Shown: positions 17,812-26,030, counted from the stretch's first letter. The stretch is 26,232 nucleotides of DNA from Bacillota bacterium (GCA_021846605.1 JAJZWQ010000026.1:1-26232); one strand, 5' to 3'. The notes: generated from the letters alone by a model not told the origin. Translations and numbers: made by a program.

Positions 17812-18161
17812 GCCGGCCGACCAGGGTGCCGTGGAGGACCCGGTCATGTGCCTGGCAGCAGCGGCAGCGGAGAACCCCTGGTGGCGGCCGCCGGCACCGC
17901 CGAACCATGCGGCTTCGTCCCAGCGGCCGGCGGGCTGTGGTGCGGGCACGAGGAGGGGGGCAGCGGCGCGCACTGCCCCGGCACCGCCGGGACCGCGGGG
18001 CGCCTTGACCCACACCGCGCCCCGCCGCAACGTCCCCGTGTTGTCGGGCCGGCCGGGTGAGGCTGCGGCCGTTGGGTGCGGATCACTGGCGCAACGTGGC
18101 TTGGCGGTTCCCGAGGGCGGGGGAGGGGTGGCCGGGGTTGGCCTGGGCCACCGCCGCCATG
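17812..18161. other. Intergenic stretch after the ATPase gene
   Basis: About 350 bp between converging genes. I see no conserved protein, RNA or strong terminator here. It is GC-rich with short Gly/Ala-type open frames on both strands that look like chance. Confidence 0.4.
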
Positions 18162-18617
18162 TCACTCGGCGAATGCCTTGAGGTCCGCCCGCTTCTTGGA
18201 GTAGTCCTCCGCGAAAGCCAGCACGTCGGGGTCGGCCTCCTCACGCCAACACGCACAGGCCGCCAGGTAGAGATCCGGCCACCAGTTGCGGTGGGCGGTC
18301 AGCCCCTGCCGCCGCCAGTCCTCCCAGTCGTCGACGACCTTGGACCAGCAGGCGTCGCCCCATGCGATCGCCTCCTTGGGGTCCTCGAAGGTGGAGACAT
18401 ACAGGTCACGGCCGATGCGCGCGTGCAGCACCTCGTCCGCCCAGTCATAGTCCTGAAAGAGCGCGGAGAGGGGATCGCCCGACTGCCGGGCAACCTCCCA
18501 CTCGAAGCGCTTCCCAGTGCGGGGCATCAGGCCCTGCTCGATGAAGTACAGGACGCCATGCCGCTCCAGCGGCGTCAGTTGCGTGTTCAGGCCCAGGGAC
18601 CAAGTGAAATTCACCAT
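18162..18617 (-). pseudogene. 5'-truncated ferritin-like-domain protein remnant
   Basis: About 151 codons of convincing protein: LTPLERHGVLYFIEQGLMPR, FEWEVARQSGDPLSALFQDY, DWADEVLHARIGRDLYV and a helical, Trp-rich C-terminus. The E-x-x-H of ADEVLHARIGR is like an iron-ligand helix of ferritin-like families (DUF455-type), but I cannot name the family with certainty. The open frame continues upstream to 19046 as Arg/Pro/Ser-rich sequence that does not look like protein, so the N-terminal half appears to be missing. The ATG at 18617 has no clear ribosome binding site. It is isolated, opposite in strand to its neighbours, and probably a non-functional leftover. Confidence 0.5.
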
Positions 18618-18976
18618 CACGCTCGTGCCCGCGGGGCAGCGTTCTCGGCAGGGCAGGCTCGGCCCCCACGAGCGTCGGGGGCTGCGGTTGCGTGGCTTGC
18701 ATCCTGAGTCCGGTCGACGACAACATGCCGGGCGCCTCTCATCTGTTCCTGGACGGGCACGAGGCGTACGGGGGGGCGGCTTCCAAGGCACCTGCGGACC
18801 GAAATTGTGATGCCGCAGATGACGACAGCTGTCGCCGCAGGGCGAGAGGCGACGTCGCCATCTACTTTGGAATGAGACGCCGGGATGGATAGGCGGCGGG
18901 TGGACCCCGAGGCGAGACTCTCTGAACGACGTGTCGTGAGACTGCGGCGCTGACGCGCAGCGGCTACGCTGCGACC
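18618..18976. other. Intergenic stretch with two 12-bp palindromes
   Basis: About 360 bp without a convincing gene. It contains two perfect palindromes 13 bp apart, CGACAGCTGTCG (18823-18834) and GGCGACGTCGCC (18848-18859). They lie upstream of the methyltransferase operon and could be regulator sites or chance in GC-rich DNA. Confidence 0.35.
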
Positions 18977-19936
18977 ATGAGATGGGCGTGGGCAGGGCAG
19001 CGGGAACCAGGATCAGCAGGGGTCCGACAGCGCGTGATCGCCGCACTGCCCGAGCAGGTGCTGCAGCCGTTGCGCGCGGGACGCGTGCTGGCGGAGCGGA
19101 TGACGTTCAGGCCGTATGTGACGGAGGTCCGCCTAGTCGATCGAGCATACCGCTTTCTCATCGCCGACCGCTCGTCCCAGTCCTGGTACACGGCTCCCGC
19201 ACAGCGGCACAATCGGCACTTCCGTTGGCTGGTCGAACGGATGCTCGCACCGGGGGATGTCGTGCTGCAGTGCGGGGCGCACCACGGTTTCTCGACCCTG
19301 CCGCTGGCCACCCGGGTGGGCCCGCGCGGAGCGGTGTACTGTGTGGAACCGCATCCGCGTAACGCAGCGATCATCGGGCGCAACGCAGCCCTCAATGGCC
19401 TATCCAACATCCATCCGGTGGTACGGGCCGTCGCAGGGTACACGGGCGGGATCCGGCTGTTGCACGGTTCGCACACATCGGTGCCCGCGACCACGCAGCG
19501 TGGCCAGCCGGGATTCCGTGCCAGGGCGTCCACCCTGGACGATCTGGTCGAGGAACTGGGCATCCGCCCGGACCTGGTGGTCCTGGACATTGGTGGCATG
19601 GAGCTAGAGGCGCTGCGGGCAGCGCCCAAACTGGTCGCGAGCAGACCCCGATGGGCGATTGAGGTCCATCCGCGGGACCTTCAACTGCGGGGCCAGGCGC
19701 CCGCAGACCTCCTGCCGTACCTTGCACCTGCACGCCTCTTCGTCGTTGCCGCAGACGGCCGCGGCGGCAGCCCGATCGAATCCTTGCCCGGTGGCACCCT
19801 CCCCGATATCCCGCACGAACTGTACGCGCTACCGTGGCGGGTCGGCGCCAATGGCCGGACGGCCGGCAGGGGACCGGGTGACGCCGCGCCCCCCCATGAC
19901 CAGGGAGACTACCCGCCCCGGGTCCGGGAGTCGTGA
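18977..19936 (+). CDS. FkbM-like methyltransferase with altered motifs
   Basis: A 319-aa protein with an FkbM-type core: GDVVLQCGAHHGFSTLPLAT (motif I, about residues 93-112), AVYCVEPHPRNAAIIGRNAA, and VVLDIGGMELEALRAAP in place of the usual KIDVEGxE signature. Compared with the FkbM gene at the left end, the motif I acidic residue (VVDVGA) is Gln here and the DVEG acidic residue is Gly. SAM binding or catalysis may therefore differ. The ATG at 18977 lacks a Shine-Dalgarno and may be leaderless or start further downstream. A zinc-ribbon methyltransferase follows after 10 bp and a kinase after that, forming a three-gene operon. The role is probably small-molecule or glycan methylation; activity is uncertain. 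Confidence 0.75.
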   Translation: MRWAWAGQREPGSAGVRQRVIAALPEQVLQPLRAGRVLAERMTFRPYVTEVRLVDRAYRFLIADRSSQSWYTAPAQRHNRHFRWLVERMLAPGDVVLQCGAHHGFSTLPLATRVGPRGAVYCVEPHPRNAAIIGRNAALNGLSNIHPVVRAVAGYTGGIRLLHGSHTSVPATTQRGQPGFRARASTLDDLVEELGIRPDLVVLDIGGMELEALRAAPKLVASRPRWAIEVHPRDLQLRGQAPADLLPYLAPARLFVVAADGRGGSPIESLPGGTLPDIPHELYALPWRVGANGRTAGRGPGDAAPPHDQGDYPPRVRES

Positions 19937-19946
19937 CGGAAGCGTG

Positions 19947-20939
19947 ATGGGGTGGTGGCAGATGCCGTCCGCGTCCCGGCTTGAGTCTCCCTGTACCGCG
20001 GCCACGCTGGTCAGGTGCCCCCAGTGCAACACGCCCTTAAGCCCCGTGGGCATGGATCCGCCGGTTCAATGCGGCGGATGCGGCCGACGTGTACGCCGGC
20101 CCGGCCGGGTGTGGGACCTCCTGGTGCACAGCGCGGCCGTGGAGGTGGAGTACCGACGCCAGATCCAGGAGAGCGGCTTTGTTGGTGGGGTCGCGGACTT
20201 CCAGGTTGTGCTCCAGAGCGACCTGGGTTCACATTCCGCCGAGGCGAGCCGGGTCGGGTTGCTCACCAACCCCCTGATCAATACGCAGGATGAACCGACG
20301 TGGAACAACTACCTGGGCGTGCGCGACCACGTCGTCCGCCAGGGGACACGACTGGCGGAACTGGGATGCCGGTCCCCCTCGTATTTCCTCCGCGACGCCG
20401 CTCGGCATGGCGTCGAATGTGTGGGCCTCGACCTGTACTTCCATACCGACGGCAGGTCGGACAGCGGTTACGTCAAGGTCTTGGCCGACATGTGCCGCCT
20501 GCCCCTGCCCGACGCGGCGTTTGACACCATATTCGTGTCGTCAGCCCTGCACCACACGCCGGACCTCGCGGCGGCCGTGCGCGAGGTGCATCGGGTGCTG
20601 CGGCCCGGCGGGCGGTTCGTCTTGGCGAGCGAGCCGCCCGTGAGCCTCTTGCGACGTGCCGGGGTGGTCGCTGGCCGCCCCGGGGATAAGGCGCGGTACA
20701 CCTATCCGGAATACCGGCGGGCACTCCGGGAGGCCGGATTCCGGCGGGTGCAGATCCACTTTCCCGGGCACGTCGAGCGCGTGATAACCAGCCGGGGCTC
20801 GTCGCGGCACCACGCCCTGTCCGAGGTGCTGGGCGCCCTGTGGCAGATGCCGCTTGGGCGGTGGGTCATCACCCACCTGGGCCTGCCGCCGGCGCTGTTG
20901 TTGCTCGAAGTATCCCTGGTGGCGGTGGCGTACAAGTGA
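19947..20939 (+). CDS. Class I SAM methyltransferase with N-terminal zinc ribbon
   Basis: A 330-aa protein. The N-terminus carries a Cys4 zinc-ribbon (CPQCNTPLSPVGMDPP then QCGGCGRR, residues 24-48). A helical linker is followed by a Methyltransf_11 domain: LAELGCRSPSYFLRDAARHG (motif I, with GCRS replacing the usual GCGxG), CVGLDLYF, LADMCRLPLPDAAFDTIFVS then SALHHTPDL, and the post-motif VHRVLRPGGRFVLASEPP. The ATG at 19947 (MGWWQMPS) lies 10 bp after the previous stop; a second ATG at 19962 is possible. Zinc ribbons of this kind precede methyltransferases acting on lipids, glycans or secondary metabolites, but the substrate cannot be read from sequence. The C-terminal hydrophobic helix (LGLPPALLLLEVSLVAVAYK) might touch the membrane. 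Confidence 0.8.
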   Translation: MGWWQMPSASRLESPCTAATLVRCPQCNTPLSPVGMDPPVQCGGCGRRVRRPGRVWDLLVHSAAVEVEYRRQIQESGFVGGVADFQVVLQSDLGSHSAEASRVGLLTNPLINTQDEPTWNNYLGVRDHVVRQGTRLAELGCRSPSYFLRDAARHGVECVGLDLYFHTDGRSDSGYVKVLADMCRLPLPDAAFDTIFVSSALHHTPDLAAAVREVHRVLRPGGRFVLASEPPVSLLRRAGVVAGRPGDKARYTYPEYRRALREAGFRRVQIHFPGHVERVITSRGSSRHHALSEVLGALWQMPLGRWVITHLGLPPALLLLEVSLVAVAYK

Positions 20940-20996
20940 GTCGGAACTCATGCCGCCCACTTGGCCAGGGGACTGGAAGAGGGGACGGGATGTGCA

Positions 20997-21926
20997 ATGC
21001 GGAGCGGTGTACCGCCGGAAGTGGTTGGGTGCCTGCGCGCCTTGGGACTCGCGGAGGACATCCCGGCGTATCGAATTCCCGGCGGCACCGGAACCCAATT
21101 GTGGCGGTTGAGCACGTCACCAGAGCCCCTCATCTTGCGGTTGTATCCGCCGGGGGATGCCCCGCTGGCGGCCCAACGGCGAGAAGCAGCGTTCCTCCGG
21201 CATCTGAATTCTCAGGACCTGCCCATACCACGGGTGCACGCGACCGGAGTGCATGACCGCACCTCCTACCTGCTACTCTCGGCGTGCCCGGGTCGACCCG
21301 TGGGTCGGGAATTGCGCACCCAGCCCTGGCGGGCTTACGGGCTGGGCTTCGCCGCGGGCGGGTTTCATGCCGCACTTCACCAGGTACCCGTACCCGAACG
21401 TCTGCGTTCCCTGCGGGCCGCACCCGCCGAAGGATTGGAGCAGGAGGCGGAGTTGAGCGCCCGGTTGCAGCGGGTGCCTCCGCTGCGGGATAGCATCCTG
21501 CACCTGGACTTCCACCCGATGAACATGCTCACCGACGGACGACGGATCACCGGCGTGGTCGACTGGACCAGCGCCGCCGTCGGTGACCCGCGCTGCGATG
21601 TGGTCGGTGACCCACGCTGCGATCTGGCCCGGACTGCGGTTCTGCTCAGGTGCCCCCGCACCGACCGGGCGGCAACCGCGCCTGCGACTATCGGAATCTG
21701 CCGCCTGTTCGAGCGCGGGTGGGCTGCAGGTTATGCGGAGGGATGCGGCCGAGACCCCGCATTGGCCGACGCGCTGCAGGACCGTGGCAGCCAGGTCCCA
21801 TTTCTGGCGGCGGCCGCCGCCCAGTTGGCGTGGGAGATGCGGCGCGTGCGACGCGCCGCGGATCTTCAACGGATGCAGCGGTTGGTTCGAGCCTGGAAGC
21901 GGTCCGCCGACATCGCCGCCTCTTAG
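20997..21926 (+). CDS. APH-family phosphotransferase (aminoglycoside/choline kinase-like)
   Basis: A 309-aa kinase-like protein of the APH superfamily. The N-lobe shows GTGTQLWRLSTSPEPLILRL (the beta strand with its basic residue replaces the usual VLK/VLR motif). The catalytic loop is ILHLDFHPMNML (Asp171, with the Asn partner in HPMNML). The Mg-binding segment is GVVDWTSAAVGDPRCDLA. The start at 20997 is chosen because an earlier in-frame TTG at 20961 is weaker and a purine-rich GGAAGAGGGGACGGG precedes the ATG. A 24-bp in-frame duplication gives VGDPRCDV then VGDPRCDL right after the metal-binding Asp; only the second copy has the canonical GDPxxDLA. Its substrate may be a sugar, amino-alcohol or drug. 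The methyltransferase context suggests small-molecule modification rather than resistance. Confidence 0.8.
   Translation: MRSGVPPEVVGCLRALGLAEDIPAYRIPGGTGTQLWRLSTSPEPLILRLYPPGDAPLAAQRREAAFLRHLNSQDLPIPRVHATGVHDRTSYLLLSACPGRPVGRELRTQPWRAYGLGFAAGGFHAALHQVPVPERLRSLRAAPAEGLEQEAELSARLQRVPPLRDSILHLDFHPMNMLTDGRRITGVVDWTSAAVGDPRCDVVGDPRCDLARTAVLLRCPRTDRAATAPATIGICRLFERGWAAGYAEGCGRDPALADALQDRGSQVPFLAAAAAQLAWEMRRVRRAADLQRMQRLVRAWKRSADIAAS
21579..21626 (+). repeat. 24-bp tandem duplication with two differences (in frame)
   Basis: Copies at 21579-21602 and 21603-21626 differ at two positions (G21590/A21614 and G21600/C21624). They insert eight extra residues next to the APH metal-binding motif. It is the most diverged pair among the duplications, so perhaps the oldest. 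Confidence 0.93.
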
Positions 21927-22192
21927 TGGTACCTGTTGCTCACAGGAAGACATCGAACCGCGTCGCCCCGCCCCAGCCGCCAGCGTTAGGCCGGGGCTGA
22001 CCTTTTTCGGGCTCAGGGGTCCGCATGGAGAATGCACCCACGATCTCCTGGGCATTGAGAACGAAGCCCCGCGCGCGAAGCCCCAGGAAGCATCGTATGG
22101 GGAAGTGACCCAATTGCCGAAGCCTGGCGAGAAGACTTGGGAGGCGAACCTACGGTAGGTACTGACTGCTGCTGCCATGGAGGGACGCTCCG

Positions 22193-23692
22193 ATGATCTG
22201 GATCGTTCGGGTGCTGACCGCCGCCCTTGGCCTCCTAGCCGTCTTGCTGGCTTTGGTTCTCGCCGTGAGACTTTTCGGTCGGCAGGCAGCCCGCATCGTG
22301 CTGCGCCGCTTTACGCGGCGGCTGTTCACCGATCCCTACCATGAAAACCTCTGGGAGACGGTGACCGCGATCCGCCGGTACGGCCTCCAAGCGGTGCTGG
22401 AGACCGAGTTGCGGGCCGCATCCGGCAAGGAGATCTACCGGCCGTTTGGCCGCTTCCGGACGTTCCCGGGCTTTGACGACCTGCTGTTCGACCCAGCGCA
22501 GCTCGCCCGGCTGCCCACCTCCGAGGAGGTTCCCGTCGAAATGGCCACGGTCCTTGGCCCCCGATCCGCCCGGCCGCTACACATCGAGATCCCGTTGCTG
22601 ATCACTGGCATGGGCTACGCGGTGGCCCTGAGTCCGAAAGCCAAGGAAGCCCTGGCCCGGGGGGCGGCCATGGCCGGCACGGCCACGAATACGGGTATGG
22701 GGCCGCTGCTCCCCGACGAGCGGCGACTGGCCCGTTCATTGATCCTCCAGTTCAACCGGGGGGATTGGAACAAGACCTCGGACATCCTACGACTAGGGGA
22801 CGCCATCGAGATCCAACTGGGGCAGGGAGCGCAGGCGGGAATCGGGTTTCCCGTCGAGGCCAAGGATTTCCCCCCTGAACTGCGGCGGGCCTTCGGGCTG
22901 CAGCCTGGCCAGAAGGAGACGGAGTTCAAGAACCGCATGCCGGGTATGGAGGCGGCCACCGACCTCATCCCCCTGGTGGCCAGGCTGCGCCGTATCACCG
23001 ACGGCGTTCCCATCGGCGTCAAAATGGCGGCCGGCGATCACCTCGAGTCCGACCTCATGATGGCAGTCCTGGCGAGTGTCGATTACGTTCAGCTGGACGG
23101 CGCGGAGGGCGGCACGCAGGGGTCCCTGCCGATCCTGGCCGATGACTTCGGCCTGCCGACCTTCCTCGCCGTTTGTCGTGCCCACCGGTTCCTGGCCATG
23201 ATCGATCCCGGGATGCGGCCGAGCCTGATCATTTCGGGGGGGCTGTCCTCACCGGGGCACTTTCTGAAGGCCCTAGCCCTAGGAGCGGACGCGGTGGCCA
23301 TCGGCTCCGCCGCCCTCTTCGCGCTGGCCCACAACCAGACCAGCCTGGCCGTCCCCTGGGAGCCGCCGCTCACTACCGTGGTTTACGGGCAGCCCGCGGC
23401 CCGCCGCCTCGACGTCGACAAGGCGGCCGAGTCTCTGGCCCGCTTCCTCGCCTCCGTCCGAAAGGAAATGGAATCGGCCGTCCGTGCGGTCGGCAAGACC
23501 TCGGTGCACGCCGTGGGCCGCGATGACCTCATGGCCCTGGAGCCATGGGTTGCGGATGTGGCGGGGGTGCATCTGGCACGGGCCCAGCGAGAGGTGCTCA
23601 CCGGCTCCAGCCAGGCGCAGCCGAGTAGCCCCGATCCCGCCACTCGCTCGGATGTCCCATTCCTGCGCCCGCAGGGGCGCCCTCAGCTCTGA
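22193..23692 (+). CDS. FMN-binding glutamate-synthase-family protein (membrane-anchored)
   Basis: A 499-aa protein of the FMN-binding GltB-like family (COG0069). Residues 3-25 (WIVRVLTAALGLLAVLLALV) form one membrane helix. The TIM-barrel FMN/glutamate domain follows: ITGMGYAVALSPKAKEAL, MAGTATNTGMGPLLPDER, DAIEIQLGQGAQAG, GVPIGVKMAAGDHLESDL, YVQLDGAEGGTQGS and IISGGLSSPGHFLKALALGA. GGAGGG nine bases upstream supports the ATG. It lacks the N-terminal glutaminase domain. It has only one cysteine (AVCRAHRF), so the Cys cluster binding 3Fe-4S in true GOGAT is absent. It is therefore probably an FMN oxidoreductase of unknown electron partner rather than a complete glutamate synthase. No small-subunit gene is adjacent, and it appears to be monocistronic. 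Confidence 0.85.
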   Translation: MIWIVRVLTAALGLLAVLLALVLAVRLFGRQAARIVLRRFTRRLFTDPYHENLWETVTAIRRYGLQAVLETELRAASGKEIYRPFGRFRTFPGFDDLLFDPAQLARLPTSEEVPVEMATVLGPRSARPLHIEIPLLITGMGYAVALSPKAKEALARGAAMAGTATNTGMGPLLPDERRLARSLILQFNRGDWNKTSDILRLGDAIEIQLGQGAQAGIGFPVEAKDFPPELRRAFGLQPGQKETEFKNRMPGMEAATDLIPLVARLRRITDGVPIGVKMAAGDHLESDLMMAVLASVDYVQLDGAEGGTQGSLPILADDFGLPTFLAVCRAHRFLAMIDPGMRPSLIISGGLSSPGHFLKALALGADAVAIGSAALFALAHNQTSLAVPWEPPLTTVVYGQPAARRLDVDKAAESLARFLASVRKEMESAVRAVGKTSVHAVGRDDLMALEPWVADVAGVHLARAQREVLTGSSQAQPSSPDPATRSDVPFLRPQGRPQL

Positions 23693-24281
23693 GGATCTCG
23701 GGGAGTCCGACTCGTCTTCGATGCTCGGCGCCTTGCTTACCACGTCCACGTCTCTTGCCCCGCAGCGCCGCCCGTCTGGACGCATATCGCACGCATGTTG
23801 AGTGGGGGGAAGAGGGGCGGTGGCGAGATCGCGCCGCTCGCAGTGCATGCGCCGGAATGGAACCGCGGCACGAACGGACAACCGAGTGACAAGCGGAAGC
23901 ATGACGGCAGCGAGCATGCCTGGCGAGACGTCGCGGACCAGCACGGGCCGAGCCTGGTAGTGTGTAGCGTCGCCATGAAGATCGGCGCCATTTCGCCAAC
24001 GCTCGAGAAGCGCATAGGTCGAGGGACATCCGAAATGCCTGCTGAGCCCTCCAACGTGGTTTACATAATGCTTCTTATCGGCAGTAGTGAAGGAGCCGAT
24101 GTCGCGGTGGACGTGGCCGACTGGCGAGGTGCTCCCGAAATGCGCCAGCGACGCTCTGCAGAGAGCCAAGCACCGCATGTGGCCAGGAGTCGGGCAGGCA
24201 GAACTCCACAGCCCCACACCAAGCTCGCCGACCACCTGATAGTACTCACGGGCTAGCGCTGTATGGGGATCTATTGCACGC
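23693..24281. other. Lower-GC intergenic region
   Basis: About 590 bp with noticeably lower GC than its surroundings. Long open frames cross it on the minus strand but show no codon bias or recognisable motif. No RNA gene, insertion sequence or repeat was identified. Promoter elements for the kinase downstream are probably near its right end but are not clear. Confidence 0.4.
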
Positions 24282-24302
24282 GTGCGTCCCTGCCTACCAC
24301 CC

Positions 24303-25817
24303 ATGCAGGCAGCATTGTTGTCACTTTGCGACAGTATTCGACTTACAGACACACGTATTCTGATTGGCGTGTCGGATAGGCAAGGGAGTGGCCCACGAGT
24401 GGAGCGCCAAGCGGGCACCATCATCGTTGATGACACAGGCTGTGTTCTGTCCGCGAATAAAGCCGCCCGCGCGATCTGTGGGCACGCCATCCCAAAGGGC
24501 ACGCCGATCGCGGACCTCGCATGCGTCGCCCCGTGCACCACCCACGTGCCCGCCTTCGCGGGAGTCGACGGGTTCAGCGCCCTACATGGCGCCTGGTCCC
24601 AACGCCGCTTCGAAGCAATCGCCTGCCACTGTCGCCGTGTACGTGGCAACCTTCGCTTCGACATCGAGCCACTCGACTCGTTGGTCGAGTTTGCTGAGCA
24701 ACTTACCGAACGGGTGCTGATCAGTGACCCGACAGGATGCGTCCTGTATGTGAACCAGGCGATCCGCCACTCGCTCGACTATCAAAATGCGCCAGACGTT
24801 CGGGGGACGTCGGTGGTCGAACACGCCGAACGTTCTGGCATGAACCCCGACGCCGTCCGCAATATGATGCGTGTCGCCTTGCACGGTGGCTCCTGTCGCG
24901 AACCATTCCTCGCGATCGACGGTGACTTGAAGCACCACTACGTCCTGGCAACAGCGACACCTTTTCGCTACTTCCACAACATCTGCGCAATCGTGTGGAC
25001 GACGCGCTCTCTGCCGTCCTACGAGGAGTTACAGGATCGACAAGCTCTCTTAGCCATCGCCTACCGCCTGGAAGCGATGTATCAGCACGAGGTCCGGAAC
25101 CCACTGCAAACGGTTCAGGCTGCGTTGGCGCTCATTCGCACCCGGGTCCCTGCGGGGTGCTATGCGGACCTCCTAGATATCGCAGACCGTAACTTGCTGT
25201 CCATATCCGAGATATTAAGCACGGACCCGCTGCCCAACCAGGCAATCCGCCGCCCCCTGCCGGCTGCCCGGCTGTCATCCATTGTGGATGAGGCGATTCA
25301 TGACGCCACCCTCCGGCAATCGTCGTGTCGTCTCACCTTCGTGCACCGCCCGCAACCGGCGGAGCCGGCCGTGGTGTGCGACCATGCCGGAATCTCTCGC
25401 GTCTTTGCAAACCTGTTTAGGAACACCGCACAGGCGCGCCCGGATGCCCAGGTCACCATTTCATATTTCCAGAGCGCCGACGCGCTAACGTGCGTCGTTG
25501 AGGACGATGGACCGGGGTTTCCGCCAAACATACTCACCCGAATCCTCGCCACCGACGACCGGACCGGTGGCTTGGGGCTGGTCCTTGTGAGCGCGATTGT
25601 CGAGGCAAGCAGCGGCACGGTCACGTACGGCACCGCCACCGGTGGAGGTGCTCGCGTAGAGATTGCCCTTCGGCTCGCGGACGTTGCTGTCTCAGGCTCC
25701 GCGCCACAAAGTGACCCACCTTTCGCAAGTAAAGGTTGGGGGTCGGGTAATTTCGCGTCACGGGGGTCCATGGGCGGGGGCGGCATAGACCGAGAGGTCG
25801 CAGTCGGCAAGCTCTAG
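24303..25817 (+). CDS. Soluble PAS-domain sensor histidine kinase (orphan)
   Basis: Cytoplasmic histidine kinase of about 500 aa without membrane segments. The start is uncertain: ATG 24303, GTG 24282 and GTG 24369 are all in frame and none has a good ribosome binding site. Counting from 24282, a PAS-like unit begins IIVDDTGCVLSANKAARAIC (about residue 46). A second begins VLISDPTGCVLYVNQAIRHS (about 145). The dimerisation/phosphoacceptor helix is YQHEVRNPLQTVQAALALIR (His269). The ATPase shows an N-box (ISRVFANLFRNTAQARP), G1 (VVEDDGPGFPPNI) and a G2-like RTGGLGLVLVSAIVEASSGT. The tail after ARVEIALRLADVAV is unlike kinase and may be read-through sequence overlapping a minus-strand ORF. GC is lower than the neighbourhood. 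No response regulator is adjacent. Confidence 0.8.
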   Translation: MQAALLSLCDSIRLTDTRILIGVSDRQGSGPRVERQAGTIIVDDTGCVLSANKAARAICGHAIPKGTPIADLACVAPCTTHVPAFAGVDGFSALHGAWSQRRFEAIACHCRRVRGNLRFDIEPLDSLVEFAEQLTERVLISDPTGCVLYVNQAIRHSLDYQNAPDVRGTSVVEHAERSGMNPDAVRNMMRVALHGGSCREPFLAIDGDLKHHYVLATATPFRYFHNICAIVWTTRSLPSYEELQDRQALLAIAYRLEAMYQHEVRNPLQTVQAALALIRTRVPAGCYADLLDIADRNLLSISEILSTDPLPNQAIRRPLPAARLSSIVDEAIHDATLRQSSCRLTFVHRPQPAEPAVVCDHAGISRVFANLFRNTAQARPDAQVTISYFQSADALTCVVEDDGPGFPPNILTRILATDDRTGGLGLVLVSAIVEASSGTVTYGTATGGGARVEIALRLADVAVSGSAPQSDPPFASKGWGSGNFASRGSMGGGGIDREVAVGKL

Positions 25818-26030
25818 CAGGCTGTCCATGTAGATGCGCCGTGATTTGGGCACCGCCAGTTGCCAGGGACCCTCGTTGATGCGGGCGACCGTAACCCCTT
25901 CCAACATCAGCAGAAGGGCTCTGGCCGTGGGCGCGGCACTCTGGCGCTTGCCCGGCAACTCGATCGTCTCTTGCCTGTCGCTAACGGGGCTATTTGCCCT
26001 CGTTTGGCGAGGGGGCTTTGCCCTCGTCAC
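25758..26030 (-). CDS. Hypothetical small protein
   Basis: A 90-codon frame starting at GTG 26030. The second half (MLEGVTVARINEGPWQLAVP, SRRIYMDSLLELADCDLSVY) has a protein-like composition and third-position GC. An internal ATG at 25907 would give 49 aa. Its end overlaps the histidine kinase tail by 60 bp in the opposite direction, so the kinase tail or this gene is the shadow. The start lies inside the repeat/hairpin cluster. I do not recognise a family; it might be a fragment of a mobile-element gene or a genuine small protein. Confidence 0.35.
   Translation of the reverse strand: MTRAKPPRQTRANSPVSDRQETIELPGKRQSAAPTARALLLMLEGVTVARINEGPWQLAVPKSRRIYMDSLLELADCDLSVYAAPAHGPP
25986..26030. repeat. 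Imperfect direct repeat and hairpin
   Basis: GGGGC(TA)TTTGCCCTCGT occurs at 25986-26003 and, lacking TA, at 26012-26027. CCCTCG/CGAGGG (25997-26002 with 26008-26013) also forms a stem. It may be a further, older tandem duplication. Confidence 0.6.

Noticed and set aside
18057..18707. 216-codon plus-strand open frame
   Set aside because: It is antisense to the ferritin-like remnant, whose minus-strand translation is clearly the real protein.
307..21626. Duplications as copies of one mobile repeat or as protein domain repeats
   Set aside because: The unit sequences and lengths are unrelated to each other, and most break the frame, so neither explanation fits.
21927..22192. Terminator or small gene between APH and the FMN protein
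   Set aside because: There is only a weak, imperfect stem near a T-run and no convincing coding potential.
23279..24664. 461-codon minus-strand open frame
   Set aside because: It is antisense to the FMN protein and the kinase, shows no motif or codon bias, and crosses a non-coding region.
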